From Haloarcula rara (GTDB lineage: Archaea; Halobacteriota; Halobacteria; Halobacteriales; Haloarculaceae), in contig NZ_CP119786.1 of NCBI RefSeq assembly GCF_029338235.1, positions 62,001 through 126,000 on the forward strand: a DNA stretch of 64,000 nucleotides, in the 5' to 3' direction. Below, one piece after another: positions 8,514 through 17,536 of this stretch. The position numbers were made by a program, and so were the translations under genes. Position 1 is the stretch's first letter; the number at the start of each line of letters is the position of its first letter. The notes under the pieces are model-generated. The model was not told where the DNA came from. It saw only the letters and a program-made list of their open reading frames with translations, and did not search any database.

Positions 8514-8963
8514 CTACTCGGTAACTTCGGTTTTCACGACAGTCGCTGGCCGAGTCGTCAATCGGAGGACGCGGTCCGTAACACTTCCGAGTAGCGCGCG
8601 ATATTCTTCCGGCCGCCGTTTGGTGCCGAGCACGAGCAGGTCCGTATCGTTACTATCGGCGTACTCGACGATGGTCTCGGCGGGGCGACCGTGGTGGATT
8701 GCCGTCTCGATGTCGACGCCGGCTTCGGACGCTCGGCTCCGGAGCGCCGAAAGCGTCTCTTCGCCGTGTTCTTCGAGGCCGTGTTCGGGACCTTCGGCTT
8801 CGTCGACGTACTCGTCGCCGCTGTATGCAGTCACGACGTCCTCGTCGACGACGTAGAGGACGTGGAGGACAGCGTCGTGCGCCGCTGCGAGTTCGAGTGC
8901 GTGCGTCGCAGCTTGTTCAGACGCGACAGTGCCGTCGGTCGAGAGCAGTATTCGGTCGTACAT
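8514..8963 (-). CDS. UspA-family universal stress protein
   Basis: A 149-residue Usp-domain protein beginning MYDRILLSTDGT. It keeps the first strand and an ALLGSVTDRVL stretch. However, the glycine-rich start of the nucleotide site reads GTKRRPEE instead of G-x2-G, so ATP binding is less certain than for the Usp protein at 1946. It is transcribed alone and converges with the ArsR gene. Cytosolic; function unknown. Confidence 0.85.
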   Translation of the reverse strand: MYDRILLSTDGTVASEQAATHALELAAAHDAVLHVLYVVDEDVVTAYSGDEYVDEAEGPEHGLEEHGEETLSALRSRASEAGVDIETAIHHGRPAETIVEYADSNDTDLLVLGTKRRPEEYRALLGSVTDRVLRLTTRPATVVKTEVTE

Positions 8964-9133
8964 TCGTTCGGATTTCAGCGGCGGCCATAATAAATTCCAG
9001 TTCTGATTCCCGACACTCGGCAGGGATATAGCGCAATTACAGTGGTGATCGACGCCACTGGTACTGGGAATCTAACGAAGTAGGCCATCATCAGAGAATC
9101 CTGCGACAGTGCACAGAGAGATTTGCTGGCGGG

Positions 9134-9502
9134 CTAGTTCGACTCCTGACGACTGAGTTTCGAACGACGCTCTTCGAATTCCTCTTTAGTGAGGTCGCCA
9201 CGAGCGTAGGCTACCCGGAGTTCCCGGAGGGCAGGGTCGGTTCTGGTCGACGATGTAGTCCGACCGGCAAAGGCGCGATACAGGAGGTACCCAATCCCGC
9301 CGAGAACGAGCACCCAGACGAGCATCATCCCGATGCCCCATAGTGGTGAGAAACCGCTGGCCATCCCGCCGTTCCACCACCAGCCCATCATCCCCATCAT
9401 CGGCATCGCAAGCGCCATCGTCAACACCGGCAACAGGACGATAACTGCAAGGACCAGCAAGACGGCGCGGAGCAGGCCATCGGACGTCTGGTCGACGGAC
9501 AT
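9134..9502 (-). CDS. SHOCT-domain membrane protein
   Basis: A 122-residue protein with two membrane helices (about 12-38 and 52-78) separated by a Met/Trp/Gly-rich loop (PMMGMMGWWWNGG). It ends in a SHOCT domain (LRELRVAYARGDLTKEEFEERRSKL), a short C-terminal oligomerisation helix pair. ATG 9502 is preferred over an upstream in-frame start because the extension has no family character. A second gene of the same design lies at 9742. Met-rich loops suggest a copper link, which fits the copper block nearby but is inference. Confidence 0.75.
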   Translation of the reverse strand: MSVDQTSDGLLRAVLLVLAVIVLLPVLTMALAMPMMGMMGWWWNGGMASGFSPLWGIGMMLVWVLVLGGIGYLLYRAFAGRTTSSTRTDPALRELRVAYARGDLTKEEFEERRSKLSRQESN

Positions 9503-9506
9503 GCGA

Positions 9507-9650
9507 CTATCGAGTTCCGTTGCCGACTGTCGATAACACCCGTTCCAATCGGTTGCGGACGTCTGTGACAATCGAGTCGAGCGCGTCAACGGCCAGCTCA
9601 CCCGCATGGTCGAAGTCACCTGCCACTGACGTTTCCATCGTGTAGCTCAT
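9507..9650 (-). pseudogene. N-terminal fragment of a DUF302-like protein
   Basis: About 47 residues beginning MSYTMETSVAGDFDHAGELAVDALD. This matches the usual first strand and helix of haloarchaeal DUF302 proteins. The frame then degenerates and stops five bases before the next gene. A complete DUF302 gene exists at 52333. I read this as a remnant, though a very short functional protein is possible. Confidence 0.4.
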
Positions 9651-9741
9651 ACGCCATGGTACAGTTGTTGGATATTTAATAGTAATGTCCAGATGAAGCA
9701 CGCGTGGGTACAGTGTCTGCGTTATCGGTACGACGCCCGTT

Positions 9742-10098
9742 TCACGAGGACCGTTCTATCTGTTCGCGCCGTCGTTCGAACTCCTCATCCGAGAGTTCGC
9801 CACGGGCGTAGCGTTCGCGTAGGACCTCCATCGAGCGCTCGCCGCGCTCATCGTCCCGACCCGCCCAGAGCGTCCAGCCAATATACAGCGGGAGAGCGAC
9901 CAGTAGCCCCATCCAGAGGAGTCCCCAAAGCCCCATTGCGCCGCCAAAGAGGCCCCAGCCGCCCCCACCCATCATGCCGCCGCCATAGCTCCCGCCACCG
10001 TGGCCAGCCGCTGTTCCAGTCGTCGCGACCAGTAGCGGGATGGCGAATATCGCGAGTCGACGAGCAGTGCGTCCGATGTGAGTGGTGAGTTGCGTCAT
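9742..10098 (-). CDS. SHOCT-domain membrane protein with signal segment
   Basis: A 118-residue protein. An N-terminal hydrophobic signal (about 14-31) is followed by a His/Gly/Met loop (GHGGGSYGGGMMGGGG), a membrane helix (about 55-78) and a C-terminal SHOCT domain (LRERYARGELSDEEFERRREQI). ATG 10098 is chosen because upstream in-frame codons run into the nested dyad at 10157-10236. It is the second SHOCT protein in 1 kb and lies downstream of a secreted His/Met-rich protein on the same strand. This suggests an envelope metal-stress unit. Confidence 0.7.
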   Translation of the reverse strand: MTQLTTHIGRTARRLAIFAIPLLVATTGTAAGHGGGSYGGGMMGGGGWGLFGGAMGLWGLLWMGLLVALPLYIGWTLWAGRDDERGERSMEVLRERYARGELSDEEFERRREQIERSS

Positions 10099-10156
10099 TG
10101 TCTTGCGTTGGTCGGTGTGGTGTTCGGTTGGAACGCTCGAAACGGGGAAGCCCCTC

Positions 10157-10236
10157 ATACTGGTGGCTGTAACAAACTGAAGTAATTCGCCACCCCGGGG
10201 TGGCGAATATCTTTGCGAACTTACAGCCACCAGTAT
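10157..10236. repeat. 80-bp nested perfect inverted repeat
   Basis: Two concentric dyads share one centre at 10196.5. The inner one is a perfect 24-base palindrome (10185-10208). The outer one has perfect 16-base arms (10157-10172 and 10221-10236). The two 12-base spacers between them are not complementary. It lies between two minus-strand genes and its right arm touches the stop codon of the upstream one. It may be an operator array, an mRNA hairpin controlling the downstream SHOCT gene, or a small mobile remnant. Confidence 0.75.
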
Positions 10237-10535
10237 CAGCAGTGGCCCTGTCTGTACGTCCCCCTATCGTGGCGATCGTCGTCAGCGTGGTCCTGGGCCA
10301 CCTCATCGACAGTCACGCCCATGGTGGACTCCATCCACTCGACGGCACCGGGACCCATGTGGTCAGTCATGTGGCCGTCCATCCCGGTCGCCCAGTCGTC
10401 GGTGGTCTCGTCGTACGGGGGCGCGTCATCTGCCGCCGTGTCGTTGCCGTGTGCGCTCCCCAGTCCCGGGGCCAGCGCGAGGCCGACGATTGCGAGCGCC
10501 ACGAGCAGCCAGCGGCCGATGGTGAAGTTGGTCAT
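10236..10535 (-). CDS. secreted His/Met/Asp-rich small protein
   Basis: A 99-residue protein with an N-terminal signal segment (about 8-27, ending in GSAHG). The mature part is acidic and rich in His and Met (MDGHMTDHMGPGAVEWMESTMG), ending HDRGTYRQGHC. The composition suits extracytoplasmic binding of copper or similar metals, but no named family is recognised. ATG 10535 is preferred because the residues before it do not extend the signal. It is followed by the nested dyad and the SHOCT gene. Confidence 0.6.
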   Translation of the reverse strand: MTNFTIGRWLLVALAIVGLALAPGLGSAHGNDTAADDAPPYDETTDDWATGMDGHMTDHMGPGAVEWMESTMGVTVDEVAQDHADDDRHDRGTYRQGHC

Positions 10536-10744
10536 TGTCTTTCGCCTCAGGTAAGCGTAGGACCCCTCAGTGGTTATCACAATGGGTGTGAACTGACACA
10601 GGAGAGCGTTCGAGAGTGTTTATAGAGCGTTCTAATCGACTCTCAGAAACAGGACCGTTCATACGTGCCGAATTCGGCTGTGTAATGAATCCCGCTCCAC
10701 TAGAACTTCGACTGGCAGGAGAGGCAGGACTTACCCGAGGCGTC

Positions 10745-10891
10745 TCAGTTCGAGAGATTATCGGTTTGACCACGCGCACAGAGGTCATACCAGATGGCTG
10801 GCGCGCCCGTTGACAGCGAAAGGACGCCGAGCAGTATCGCGAGCAGCCAGTCCAACTGCCATTCTCGGCTGGTCGTGACCCACGTGATCAA
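10745..10891 (-). CDS. possible small membrane protein
   Basis: The frame opens just after the stop of the upstream winged-helix gene and encodes a hydrophobic segment (LDWLLAILLGVLSLSTGAPAIWYDL) preceded by another (LGTVGLGLITWV). No ATG or GTG is present, so the start would have to be TTG 10891 (48 residues) or an unusual codon nearer the GGAG at about 10911. It may be a real short partner of the membrane-anchored regulator or a truncated gene. Confidence 0.3.
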   Translation of the reverse strand: MITWVTTSREWQLDWLLAILLGVLSLSTGAPAIWYDLCARGQTDNLSN

Positions 10892-10914
10892 TCCCAGGCC
10901 AACCGTGCCGAGGG

Positions 10915-11508
10915 TTAACTCCTTTGACTCTCAGTTAGCCCGTCACTCGGATAGACACGATACGTTCGCCCCTGGCGCTCGCGGTACAACAGACCGCGCT
11001 TTTCCAGGGCACTGACCGTCTGGCTCACCTTGCTCTTCGAGAAGTCCGAACGGTCGCGCAATTCAATTTGCGTGAGGCCGGGTGAGGACAGTACCGGTTC
11101 GAGAATTCGGCGTTCGTCTTCCGGCAGGAGCTCTAACACACGAGCCTGTGGTTGGGTGTCTTGAGGTGTCTCGCTATCCGGTTGTTCCTCCGGTGATGCA
11201 ATGCTCTCAGAACTATCCGCACTCGCTGCTGTGGCCTGCGAACGGGTGTCTGCATCTGGGTTAGTGAACTCATCTCGAACGAAGAGATACCCGCCGCCAA
11301 CGACAGCGGAGAGAAAAAGCGTCCCGAAGACGTACAAGAGCGGGCTCGTTCCGTGAGTAGCACCCATCGACGACCCCATCCCTATCATCGAACCCATCTG
11401 TTCGAAAGCGCGCTGTCGCTGGTATGCTTGCCAGGTGAGCACTCCGCCAAAGAGAAAGATGGCCGCGACGAGGACGCCGGCAGCCATATCTGCACGCCGG
11501 CGATTCAT
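10915..11508 (-). CDS. membrane-anchored winged-helix regulator
   Basis: A 197-residue protein. Two membrane helices (about 8-27 and 55-77) flank a Met/Gly-rich outer loop (MGSMIGMGSSMGATHG). A low-complexity acidic linker (about 85-125) follows, then a C-terminal winged helix (about 128-190) with recognition-helix sequence DFSKSKVSQTVSALEKRGLL. Haloarchaea have many such membrane wHTH proteins of MarR/IclR-like fold. The Met-rich outer loop suggests that an external metal could be sensed directly, which is inference. It heads a minus-strand group of small envelope genes. Confidence 0.75.
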   Translation of the reverse strand: MNRRRADMAAGVLVAAIFLFGGVLTWQAYQRQRAFEQMGSMIGMGSSMGATHGTSPLLYVFGTLFLSAVVGGGYLFVRDEFTNPDADTRSQATAASADSSESIASPEEQPDSETPQDTQPQARVLELLPEDERRILEPVLSSPGLTQIELRDRSDFSKSKVSQTVSALEKRGLLYRERQGRTYRVYPSDGLTESQRS

Positions 11509-11581
11509 CTCTCACACCCCGCTCTGGTGTATCGCATGATCATATGCAAGCGTCTGTGAGACGGCGGTGTACCAGTTTTGA

Positions 11582-13048
11582 TTACCATTTGAACGTGTCC
11601 CGTACTGACTGAACCGCAAGCCGCGACAACAGCCGTGTCGGCCCCCTCTTCGGGACCTCCCGAAGGGTATCAACCGTCCCTGGCGGCTCAGCCCCGCCAA
11701 TATTCAGTTCCCAGTTCGTCTCGTTTGCAAAGCGGTCGACGGCTTGCTCCGCCTGCCGTCGCACCTTGTCGACGTTCATCGTTACCGGGTTCCCGTCTCG
11801 CACGACGACGGCTCCGTCGACGATGACCGTCTCTACGTCGGCCGGGGCGGCGTTGTTCACAATATGTGCGGGGATGTTGGTTAGCGGCGTGAATTTCGGC
11901 TTCTCCATATCCAGAAGAATCAAATCCGCTCGCTTGCCGGGTTCGACACTCCCGATTTCGTCGCCCACGCCGAGAGCCCGTGCTCCCTCGATAGTGAGCA
12001 TTCGGACGAGCTCCATCGACGTGTACTGTCCCGCGGTCCGCTTGAGGTTGGCTGCGAGGCGAGCCTGTCGCGCTTCGCCCAAAAGGCTGTAGGAATCGTG
12101 CCAATAGTGGTCGTCGATTCCCAGCCCGACGTCGACGCCCGCCGCCCGTAACTCGGGCACCGGTGTCCACTGCATATCCGCGTCCGGATTCCAGTAGGAG
12201 AAGACAGAGGGACAGTGTGCGACAGACGCACCTGTCGCGGCAGTTCGCTCGATATCGTCCTCGTCGGCGACACGGAAATGTGCCGCGAGTAGGCGATCAT
12301 CAAGGAGACCAACATCGTCGAGCAACGCAAGCGAGTCCGTGGCGCCGTTGGCTCGTGCCATCGTGTTACTCGCCTCGAGCTCGAGCAGATGAGTATGCAC
12401 GAGTACGTCGGGATACTCGGACGTGAGCGCCGCTGTCCGCTCCCAGAGCTCGCGTGTACACGACCAGTCGTCGTGTGGGCAGATAGTCGCTCGAATGCGA
12501 CCGTCGTAGGTGTCGTGATACTCCTCGATAAAGCGGCGAGCCCGGTCGAACTGTTCGTCAACGGCCTCGTCCCAGAAGAGGTCCGTAAGTACCGGGCCGA
12601 AGAACCCACGAAGCCCAGCCTCGCCAAACGCCTCTGCACCGGTATCGGGCTGCACGTCCATCGAGTTGGACGTCGTAACACCGGCAAGCGCGAAGTTCAG
12701 CGCAGCTAATTCGTATCCCGCATCCACGAGATAGTCGAACTCGCCGTCGGCCAGGCGACCAAAGATAGCGGTCATGCTTCCCATCATCTCCTGGAGACTG
12801 CGGTCGCTGAAGGCGCCAATCAGTGGTGTCATCTCCAGATGCGTGTGGGCGTTGACGAGTCCCGGCATCACGAGCTATCCACCGCCGTCGATTATTTCGT
12901 CGGCAGCAATGCTTGCGTCGCCGTCGCTGGCCTTTCGAACTTCTGTGATGTGTCCGTCGTCGACAACGACCGTCCCACGCTCGTAGAGTCGGTTGCGCTC
13001 GTCGACAGTCAAAACGAACGCATCGTGGACGACCAGGTCATCGGTCAC
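11582..13048 (-). pseudogene. amidohydrolase (chlorohydrolase/SAH-deaminase type) split by a TAG codon
   Basis: The GTG at 13048 opens a frame encoding the N-terminal composite domain (TDDLVVHDAFVLTVDERN...IIDGGG). It stops at TAG 12875-12877 (codon 58) and continues without shift as LVMPGLVNAHTHLEMT to 11582. The metal site HTH, a second H-x-H region (VHTHLLE), a later His (LAAHFRV) and Asp (GIDDHYWHD) are all present, as in the COG0402 deaminases. Without the stop it would be about 488 residues, a normal length. A single base change (for example AAG to TAG) explains it. The 429-residue downstream part lacks the N-terminal beta domain and probably does not work alone. Confidence 0.8.
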
Positions 13049-13176
13049 GCTCAGTCACCCCCGCAGTGAATTCGCTGGGGCATCGTGTCCCTGATGTTAG
13101 GGGGTGAACGCGGAACGCTAACAGGTGTGGCGATACGGACTGCTGTCTCTCGTTGATGCGCTGTGGCGGGATTCTG

Positions 13177-13317
13177 TTAGTGGTCATGGCTGCCAGCCTC
13201 ACCTCCTTCAGAAACTTGTGGGTGTAGGTCTGAGAAATCAGTCGGACGTTCCTCGAACGACTCCTTGCAGCGTTCTGAACAGACGTAGTACGTCTCGCCG
13301 CCATGGGTGAGACAAGG
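13177..13317 (-). pseudogene. YHS/TRASH metal-binding domain remnant
   Basis: The frame reads CLTHGGETYYVCSERCKESFEE, the second half of a YHS (TRASH-like) heavy-metal-binding domain with its C-x3-C pair, then a His-rich tail GSHDH before the stop. The first half (a DPVCGM-type motif) is absent and no ATG or GTG start is available, so it is probably a broken gene. It lies 370 bases from copZ-copB, where intact YHS proteins are often found. Confidence 0.5.
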
Positions 13318-13319
13318 GC

Positions 13320-13688
13320 TGCTGTCCAAAGGAAGCCGAATCCGATCCGTAAGGATTCGAACATCCCATCCACGATGGCAGCTTGCATATATAGACTAAC
13401 ACAGCCCTCTCTTTTCTCAATTGTTCATAATATTGGTAGCTCTGAGCTCGTCAAAAATTTGTTTTCAAAAGCGCGGTCCGAGGACCACAACCACTGTTTG
13501 TGAACAAGACCTATGCACCTACTGCGTCTTCTGTGTCTGGGTCATCAGACCCGCTCGCTCAACACCGCAGGATGTACTCTCTGATTTTCATCCGGTACAC
13601 TCTGCTTCGATTCCAAATCTATACCCCCCAAATAGTTTCGATAATAAATGATAATCCGAATAAAAGAGCGGGACGTATTTGCTAATGT
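13320..13688. other. AT-rich intergenic region before copZ
   Basis: No credible gene is visible. The right half is strongly AT-rich (for example TTTCGATAATAAATGATAATCC near 13636) and contains the promoter of the copZ-copB unit. An AATAAAAGAGCGGG stretch about 30 bases before copZ is TATA-like. No clear dyad operator was found. Confidence 0.4.
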
Positions 13689-13886
13689 ATGTCTACCACT
13701 ATCACCGTCGAAGGGATGACCTGCGGACACTGTGAACAGACAGTCGAAGATGCGATAGAGGACGTCTCCGGCGTCACAGGTGCCGCCGCCGACCGAGACG
13801 CCGAACAGGTCACTGTCGAGGGGGACACTGACGTATCGAGCCTCGTGGCGGCCGTCGAAGATGCGGGATACACCGCGAAGGCCTGA
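13689..13886 (+). CDS. copZ: CopZ-type copper chaperone (HMA domain)
   Basis: A 65-residue single heavy-metal-associated domain with the Cu(I) motif GMTCGHC at about residues 9-15 and a typical ending VEDAGYTAKA. It forms a ferredoxin-like beta-alpha-beta-beta-alpha-beta fold in the cytosol and passes Cu(I) to P-type ATPases. The copB gene starts 87 bases downstream on the same strand, which supports a copper export unit. Confidence 0.93.
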   Translation: MSTTITVEGMTCGHCEQTVEDAIEDVSGVTGAAADRDAEQVTVEGDTDVSSLVAAVEDAGYTAKA

Positions 13887-13973
13887 CCGACGACGTACTG
13901 ACAACCATCCCGTCGTTCTCATTCGAGTCTTCCTGCCGACCGAGGACGATAGTGTCGGCGTGTAGATAGTACA

Positions 13974-16427
13974 ATGGGGAACGGTAGCAATAGACAATTT
14001 ATGAATAACCACCCAACCCACGATCCCCCGGACGAACAGCCCCCGGACGAACAGCCCCCGGATCACCCTACTGTCCCGCAGTCAGAGGACCCTGTTGCCT
14101 GTTGCCGCATCTGTCAGCTCGAATCTTCCGGCGATAGAGATGACACATCCAGTAGCGAGCACCAGCACGCCCATCCACAACAACACAGTCCCCGGACCCA
14201 TTCCGATTCCAGTGTCGAACAGGAGCTGCTCGAAGACGAGACCGAACAGGCCGATGAAGCCGAGCGGGAGTTACACGAACGAACAGAACACGGCGAGCAT
14301 ACGCACGATAGTGACGACGAAGACGGCGACCAGGCCGATCACGACGGCCACGGTGGGATGCACGCCGGTCACGAACAGATGTTCCGCCGTCGGTTCTTCG
14401 TCTCGACGGCGCTGTCGATACCCGTACTCCTGTACAGTCCGTTCATACAGGGGGCACTCGGATTCTCCGCGCCGGCGTTTCCCGGAAGCAGTTGGATAAC
14501 GCCCGTCTTCGCGGTAGTCGTGTTCGCTTACGGTGGCGTTCCGTTCCTCAAGATGGCGGTTCCTGAACTGAAAGACCGGTCGCCGGGGATGATGACGCTC
14601 ATCTCGATGGCGATCGTCGTCGCATTTCTCTATTCCGTCGGCAGCCTATTCATTCCCGGTACGACGCCGTTCTTCTGGGAACTGGTCACGCTGATAGACA
14701 TCATGCTGCTCGGTCACTGGATCGAAATGCGGTCGGTGCGAGCCGCCTCCGGTGCGCTCGACGAACTGGCCAAACTCATGCCCGATACGGCCGAGCGAGT
14801 CACCGGGAGTGGCGAGACCGAGGAGGTGCCCGTCTCGGAACTTCAGGACGGAGACGTACTACTCGTCCGACCTGGAGCAAGTGTTCCAGCCGACGGAGAA
14901 GTCGTCGAGGGGGCGTCCTCGGTCGACGAGTCGATGATTACGGGGGAATCGCGACCCGTGGACAAGGAGGAAGGCTCTGATCTCGTCGCTGGCACGGTCA
15001 ACCAAGACGGGAGCCTCCGTGTCCGCGTGACGAAAACGGGCGACGATACCACGCTCGCCGGCATTATGCGGCTTGTCGAGGACGCCCAGCAGTCCAAGTC
15101 AAAGACACAGCTGCTCGCCGACCGGGCGTCCGGTTGGCTGTTCTACGCCGCCTTGGGTGTGGCGGCCATCACGGCCGTGGCGTGGGTCATCGCAGTGGGA
15201 CTGAACATCGCCGTACTGGAACGCGTCGTAACGGTGCTCGTCATCGCCTGTCCCCACGCGCTCGGTCTTGCTGTGCCGCTCGTCGTCGCTATCAATACGT
15301 CGACAGCCGCTCGAAACGGGATGCTCATCCGCGACCGCATCGCTATGGAGGAGGCCCGGAATCTGGACACGGTGATGTTCGACAAGACCGGGACGCTCAC
15401 GAAGGGAGAGCAAGGTGTCGTCGGGGTGGAAACGGCTGATGACTGGTCAGAACAAGAAGCGTTCGAGGTCGCCGCAGGCGTGGAAGGTGACTCAGAACAC
15501 ATGATAGCCCGTGCCATTCGGACTGCTGCCGAAGAACGTGGCGTCCAGCGAGCGAGCGTCTCGAACTTCGAGAATCTCCGCGGTCTCGGGGTCAAGGCAA
15601 CCATAGACGTAGAGCCGCGGAGCCGCTCTGAACAGGCGAGCGGGGAGGGCGAGGCGGGGACCGCCTCGAATGCGAACGGCGCGAGCCGTGAGCACAGCGA
15701 CCCGCGAGACGGCGAGCTGGTCCATCTTGGCGGCCCCAACTTGGTCGAGAAACTCGGCATCGATAGACCCTCGTCGATAGCTTCCTTTGCCGATGAGGCC
15801 GGCTCGAACGCCCAGACCGTCATCTATCTCATCCGAGACGAATCAGAGGTGGTTGCTGCGTTCGCCCTGGCGGACGTCATCCGGGAGGAAAGCAGACAGA
15901 CTATCGACGCGCTGCACGCGATGGACATCGAGGTGGCGATGTTGACCGGTGACTCCGAAGACGTCGCGAAGGCCGTCTCCGAAGAACTCGGTATCGACCA
16001 GTACTTCGCTGAAGTGCTCCCCGAGGAGAAAGACACGAAAGTCGAACAGCTCCAATCCGAGGGAAAACTGGTGGCGATGGTCGGCGATGGCGTCAACGAT
16101 GCGCCGGCGCTGACCAGGGCAGACGTCGGGATAGCCATCGGGTCCGGTACCGACGTGGCAATCGAGTCGGGTGACATCATCCTCGTCGAGAATAATCCTC
16201 GCGACGTCGTTCGGCTCATCAAACTCTCGAAGGCGAGCTACCGGAAGATGCAGGAGAACCTCGTCTGGGCGACCGGGTACAACGTATTCGCGTTACCCCT
16301 CGCAGCCGGCGTCCTCGCACCGATAGGTATTCTCCTGTCGCCGGCCATCGGTGCGGTGTTCATGTCGCTGTCGACGGTCATCGTCGCCATCAACGCCCGC
16401 AGACTCCGCGGAGTCGATCTCTCGTGA
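13974..16427 (+). CDS. copB: CopB-type copper-exporting P-type ATPase
   Basis: An 817-residue P1B-ATPase. The N-terminal 130 residues are hydrophilic and His/Asp/Gln-rich with no HMA domain. They begin with a short tandem repeat of PPDEQ and hold a CCRIC cluster. The membrane metal site is CPH (about residue 426), which marks the CopB/P1B-3 class linked to Cu(II)/Cu(I) export, as opposed to CPC. The phosphorylation motif DKTGTLT is at about 470, and TGDS and GDGVNDAP follow. A low-complexity insert rich in Glu/Ala/Ser lies in the nucleotide domain (about 540-580). An alternative ATG exists at 14001. Confidence 0.93.
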   Translation: MGNGSNRQFMNNHPTHDPPDEQPPDEQPPDHPTVPQSEDPVACCRICQLESSGDRDDTSSSEHQHAHPQQHSPRTHSDSSVEQELLEDETEQADEAERELHERTEHGEHTHDSDDEDGDQADHDGHGGMHAGHEQMFRRRFFVSTALSIPVLLYSPFIQGALGFSAPAFPGSSWITPVFAVVVFAYGGVPFLKMAVPELKDRSPGMMTLISMAIVVAFLYSVGSLFIPGTTPFFWELVTLIDIMLLGHWIEMRSVRAASGALDELAKLMPDTAERVTGSGETEEVPVSELQDGDVLLVRPGASVPADGEVVEGASSVDESMITGESRPVDKEEGSDLVAGTVNQDGSLRVRVTKTGDDTTLAGIMRLVEDAQQSKSKTQLLADRASGWLFYAALGVAAITAVAWVIAVGLNIAVLERVVTVLVIACPHALGLAVPLVVAINTSTAARNGMLIRDRIAMEEARNLDTVMFDKTGTLTKGEQGVVGVETADDWSEQEAFEVAAGVEGDSEHMIARAIRTAAEERGVQRASVSNFENLRGLGVKATIDVEPRSRSEQASGEGEAGTASNANGASREHSDPRDGELVHLGGPNLVEKLGIDRPSSIASFADEAGSNAQTVIYLIRDESEVVAAFALADVIREESRQTIDALHAMDIEVAMLTGDSEDVAKAVSEELGIDQYFAEVLPEEKDTKVEQLQSEGKLVAMVGDGVNDAPALTRADVGIAIGSGTDVAIESGDIILVENNPRDVVRLIKLSKASYRKMQENLVWATGYNVFALPLAAGVLAPIGILLSPAIGAVFMSLSTVIVAINARRLRGVDLS

Positions 16428-17104
16428 TTGACGCGTTTCGCCAGTGGGCCTTCGACCGTCGCGACCACGCGCACAGCCAGCGCGTGTACGACTGGTGGAG
16501 CCGGCACGACCGGGTGTACGCTGCGTTCGTCACGGCCTTCCTTTTCGGTCGAACGGGCGAATTTCGCGACCGGACGGTCGACGCCCTCTCGTTGGACCAC
16601 GGTGATACCGTCCTCGATGTCGGCTGTGGTCCCGGTCCCAACTTCGGACGACTTGCCGACGCTGTTGGCCCGACTGGAACTATCGTCGGCGTCGACGCCA
16701 GCCCCGGTATGGTCAAGCGAGCGAGGGACCGCGGCGAACAGTTGAACTGCGAAGTCGAGGTACTTCGAGCGGACGCCCGGAGACTGCCATTGTCGAACGG
16801 TCGCTTCGATGGCGTGTGCGCAACACTGTCCTTGAGCGCGATGAGTGATGTCGAGGCGGTCGTGTCCGAAATGTCTGACGTACTGCGCCCAGGGGGACGC
16901 ACTGCAGTTCTCGACGCTCGGTCATTCCAGACGGCACCGCTTCGCTGTCTCAACCCACTCATCGAAGGTGTCTCGGCTTACAGTACAAACTGGTATCCCG
17001 AAGCCCCGATCGTCCGATCAGTCGAAGAGACGTTCGCATCGGTTTCCAGCGAGACGTTTCACGGTGGGACCGTCTATGTAGTAACGGGCACAAAGCTAGC
17101 ATGA
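16424..17104 (+). CDS. SAM-dependent methyltransferase coupled to copB
   Basis: A 226-residue class I methyltransferase. Motif I is [13 protein letters not shown] (about 64-76), the acidic end of strand 2 is VGVDASPGM and motif IV is [23 protein letters not shown] follows. The layout resembles the UbiE/COQ5 and Methyltransf_11 groups. Its GTG overlaps the copB stop (GTGA), so the two are translationally coupled. That pairing is unexpected for copper export. Substrate is unknown. Confidence 0.85.
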   Translation: MIDAFRQWAFDRRDHAHSQRVYDWWSRHDRVYAAFVTAFLFGRTGEFRDRTVDALSLDHGDTVLDVGCGPGPNFGRLADAVGPTGTIVGVDASPGMVKRARDRGEQLNCEVEVLRADARRLPLSNGRFDGVCATLSLSAMSDVEAVVSEMSDVLRPGGRTAVLDARSFQTAPLRCLNPLIEGVSAYSTNWYPEAPIVRSVEETFASVSSETFHGGTVYVVTGTKLA

Positions 17105-17325
17105 CATTTCCATAGAGTGGGGCCTTCAGGGGCACAGAATAATCACCTGCAGACTACTCGGCGGATTACACCGGTTGTTTGGTCCCAGAGGAAATCATAT
17201 CGATATCTCGCTTCGGTTACACTCTAGTTAGTTATTTAGGCGAGAAAATTAATACGGTATGGTAACTTTAGCTATCTTATTTTTAATAACCCTTTTAGTA
17301 TCTGCTCGCCTCGATTGTTAATGTA

Positions 17326-17478
17326 ATGGCATACCCCTGTTCCACCTGCGATGCACAGTTCCAGAGCGCCGCCGGCGTCACCCAGCACGTCGCGCTCCAC
17401 CACAACACGTGTGCAGAGTGCAACGAAGAGTTCGAGGAGACAGACTTGCTGCGCGAGCACATCCACGAGAACCACTGA
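17326..17478 (+). CDS. 50-residue tandem C2H2 zinc-finger protein
   Basis: The frame encodes MAYPCSTCDAQF, then VTQHVALHH, CAECNEEF and LREHIHENH: two C-x2-C pairs, each followed by a His pair at about 12 residues. This is the C2H2 layout compressed into 50 residues. ATG 17326 follows an AT-rich promoter-like stretch. Small single- or double-finger proteins of this kind are common in haloarchaea and may bind DNA, RNA or protein. Its target is unknown. Confidence 0.8.
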   Translation: MAYPCSTCDAQFQSAAGVTQHVALHHNTCAECNEEFEETDLLREHIHENH

Positions 17479-17536
17479 GCGGCGTCTCGAAACCAGCACT
17501 TCTACAAAGAGACTTACCACCCTGACAGCGTCAGCC

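Noticed and set aside
10616..10813. 65-codon plus-strand frame
   Set aside because: No promoter, no family features, and antisense to the better-supported small membrane frame at 10745.
13500..13685. 61-codon plus-strand frame before copZ
   Set aside because: AT-rich DNA with no protein character; it is the promoter region of copZ.
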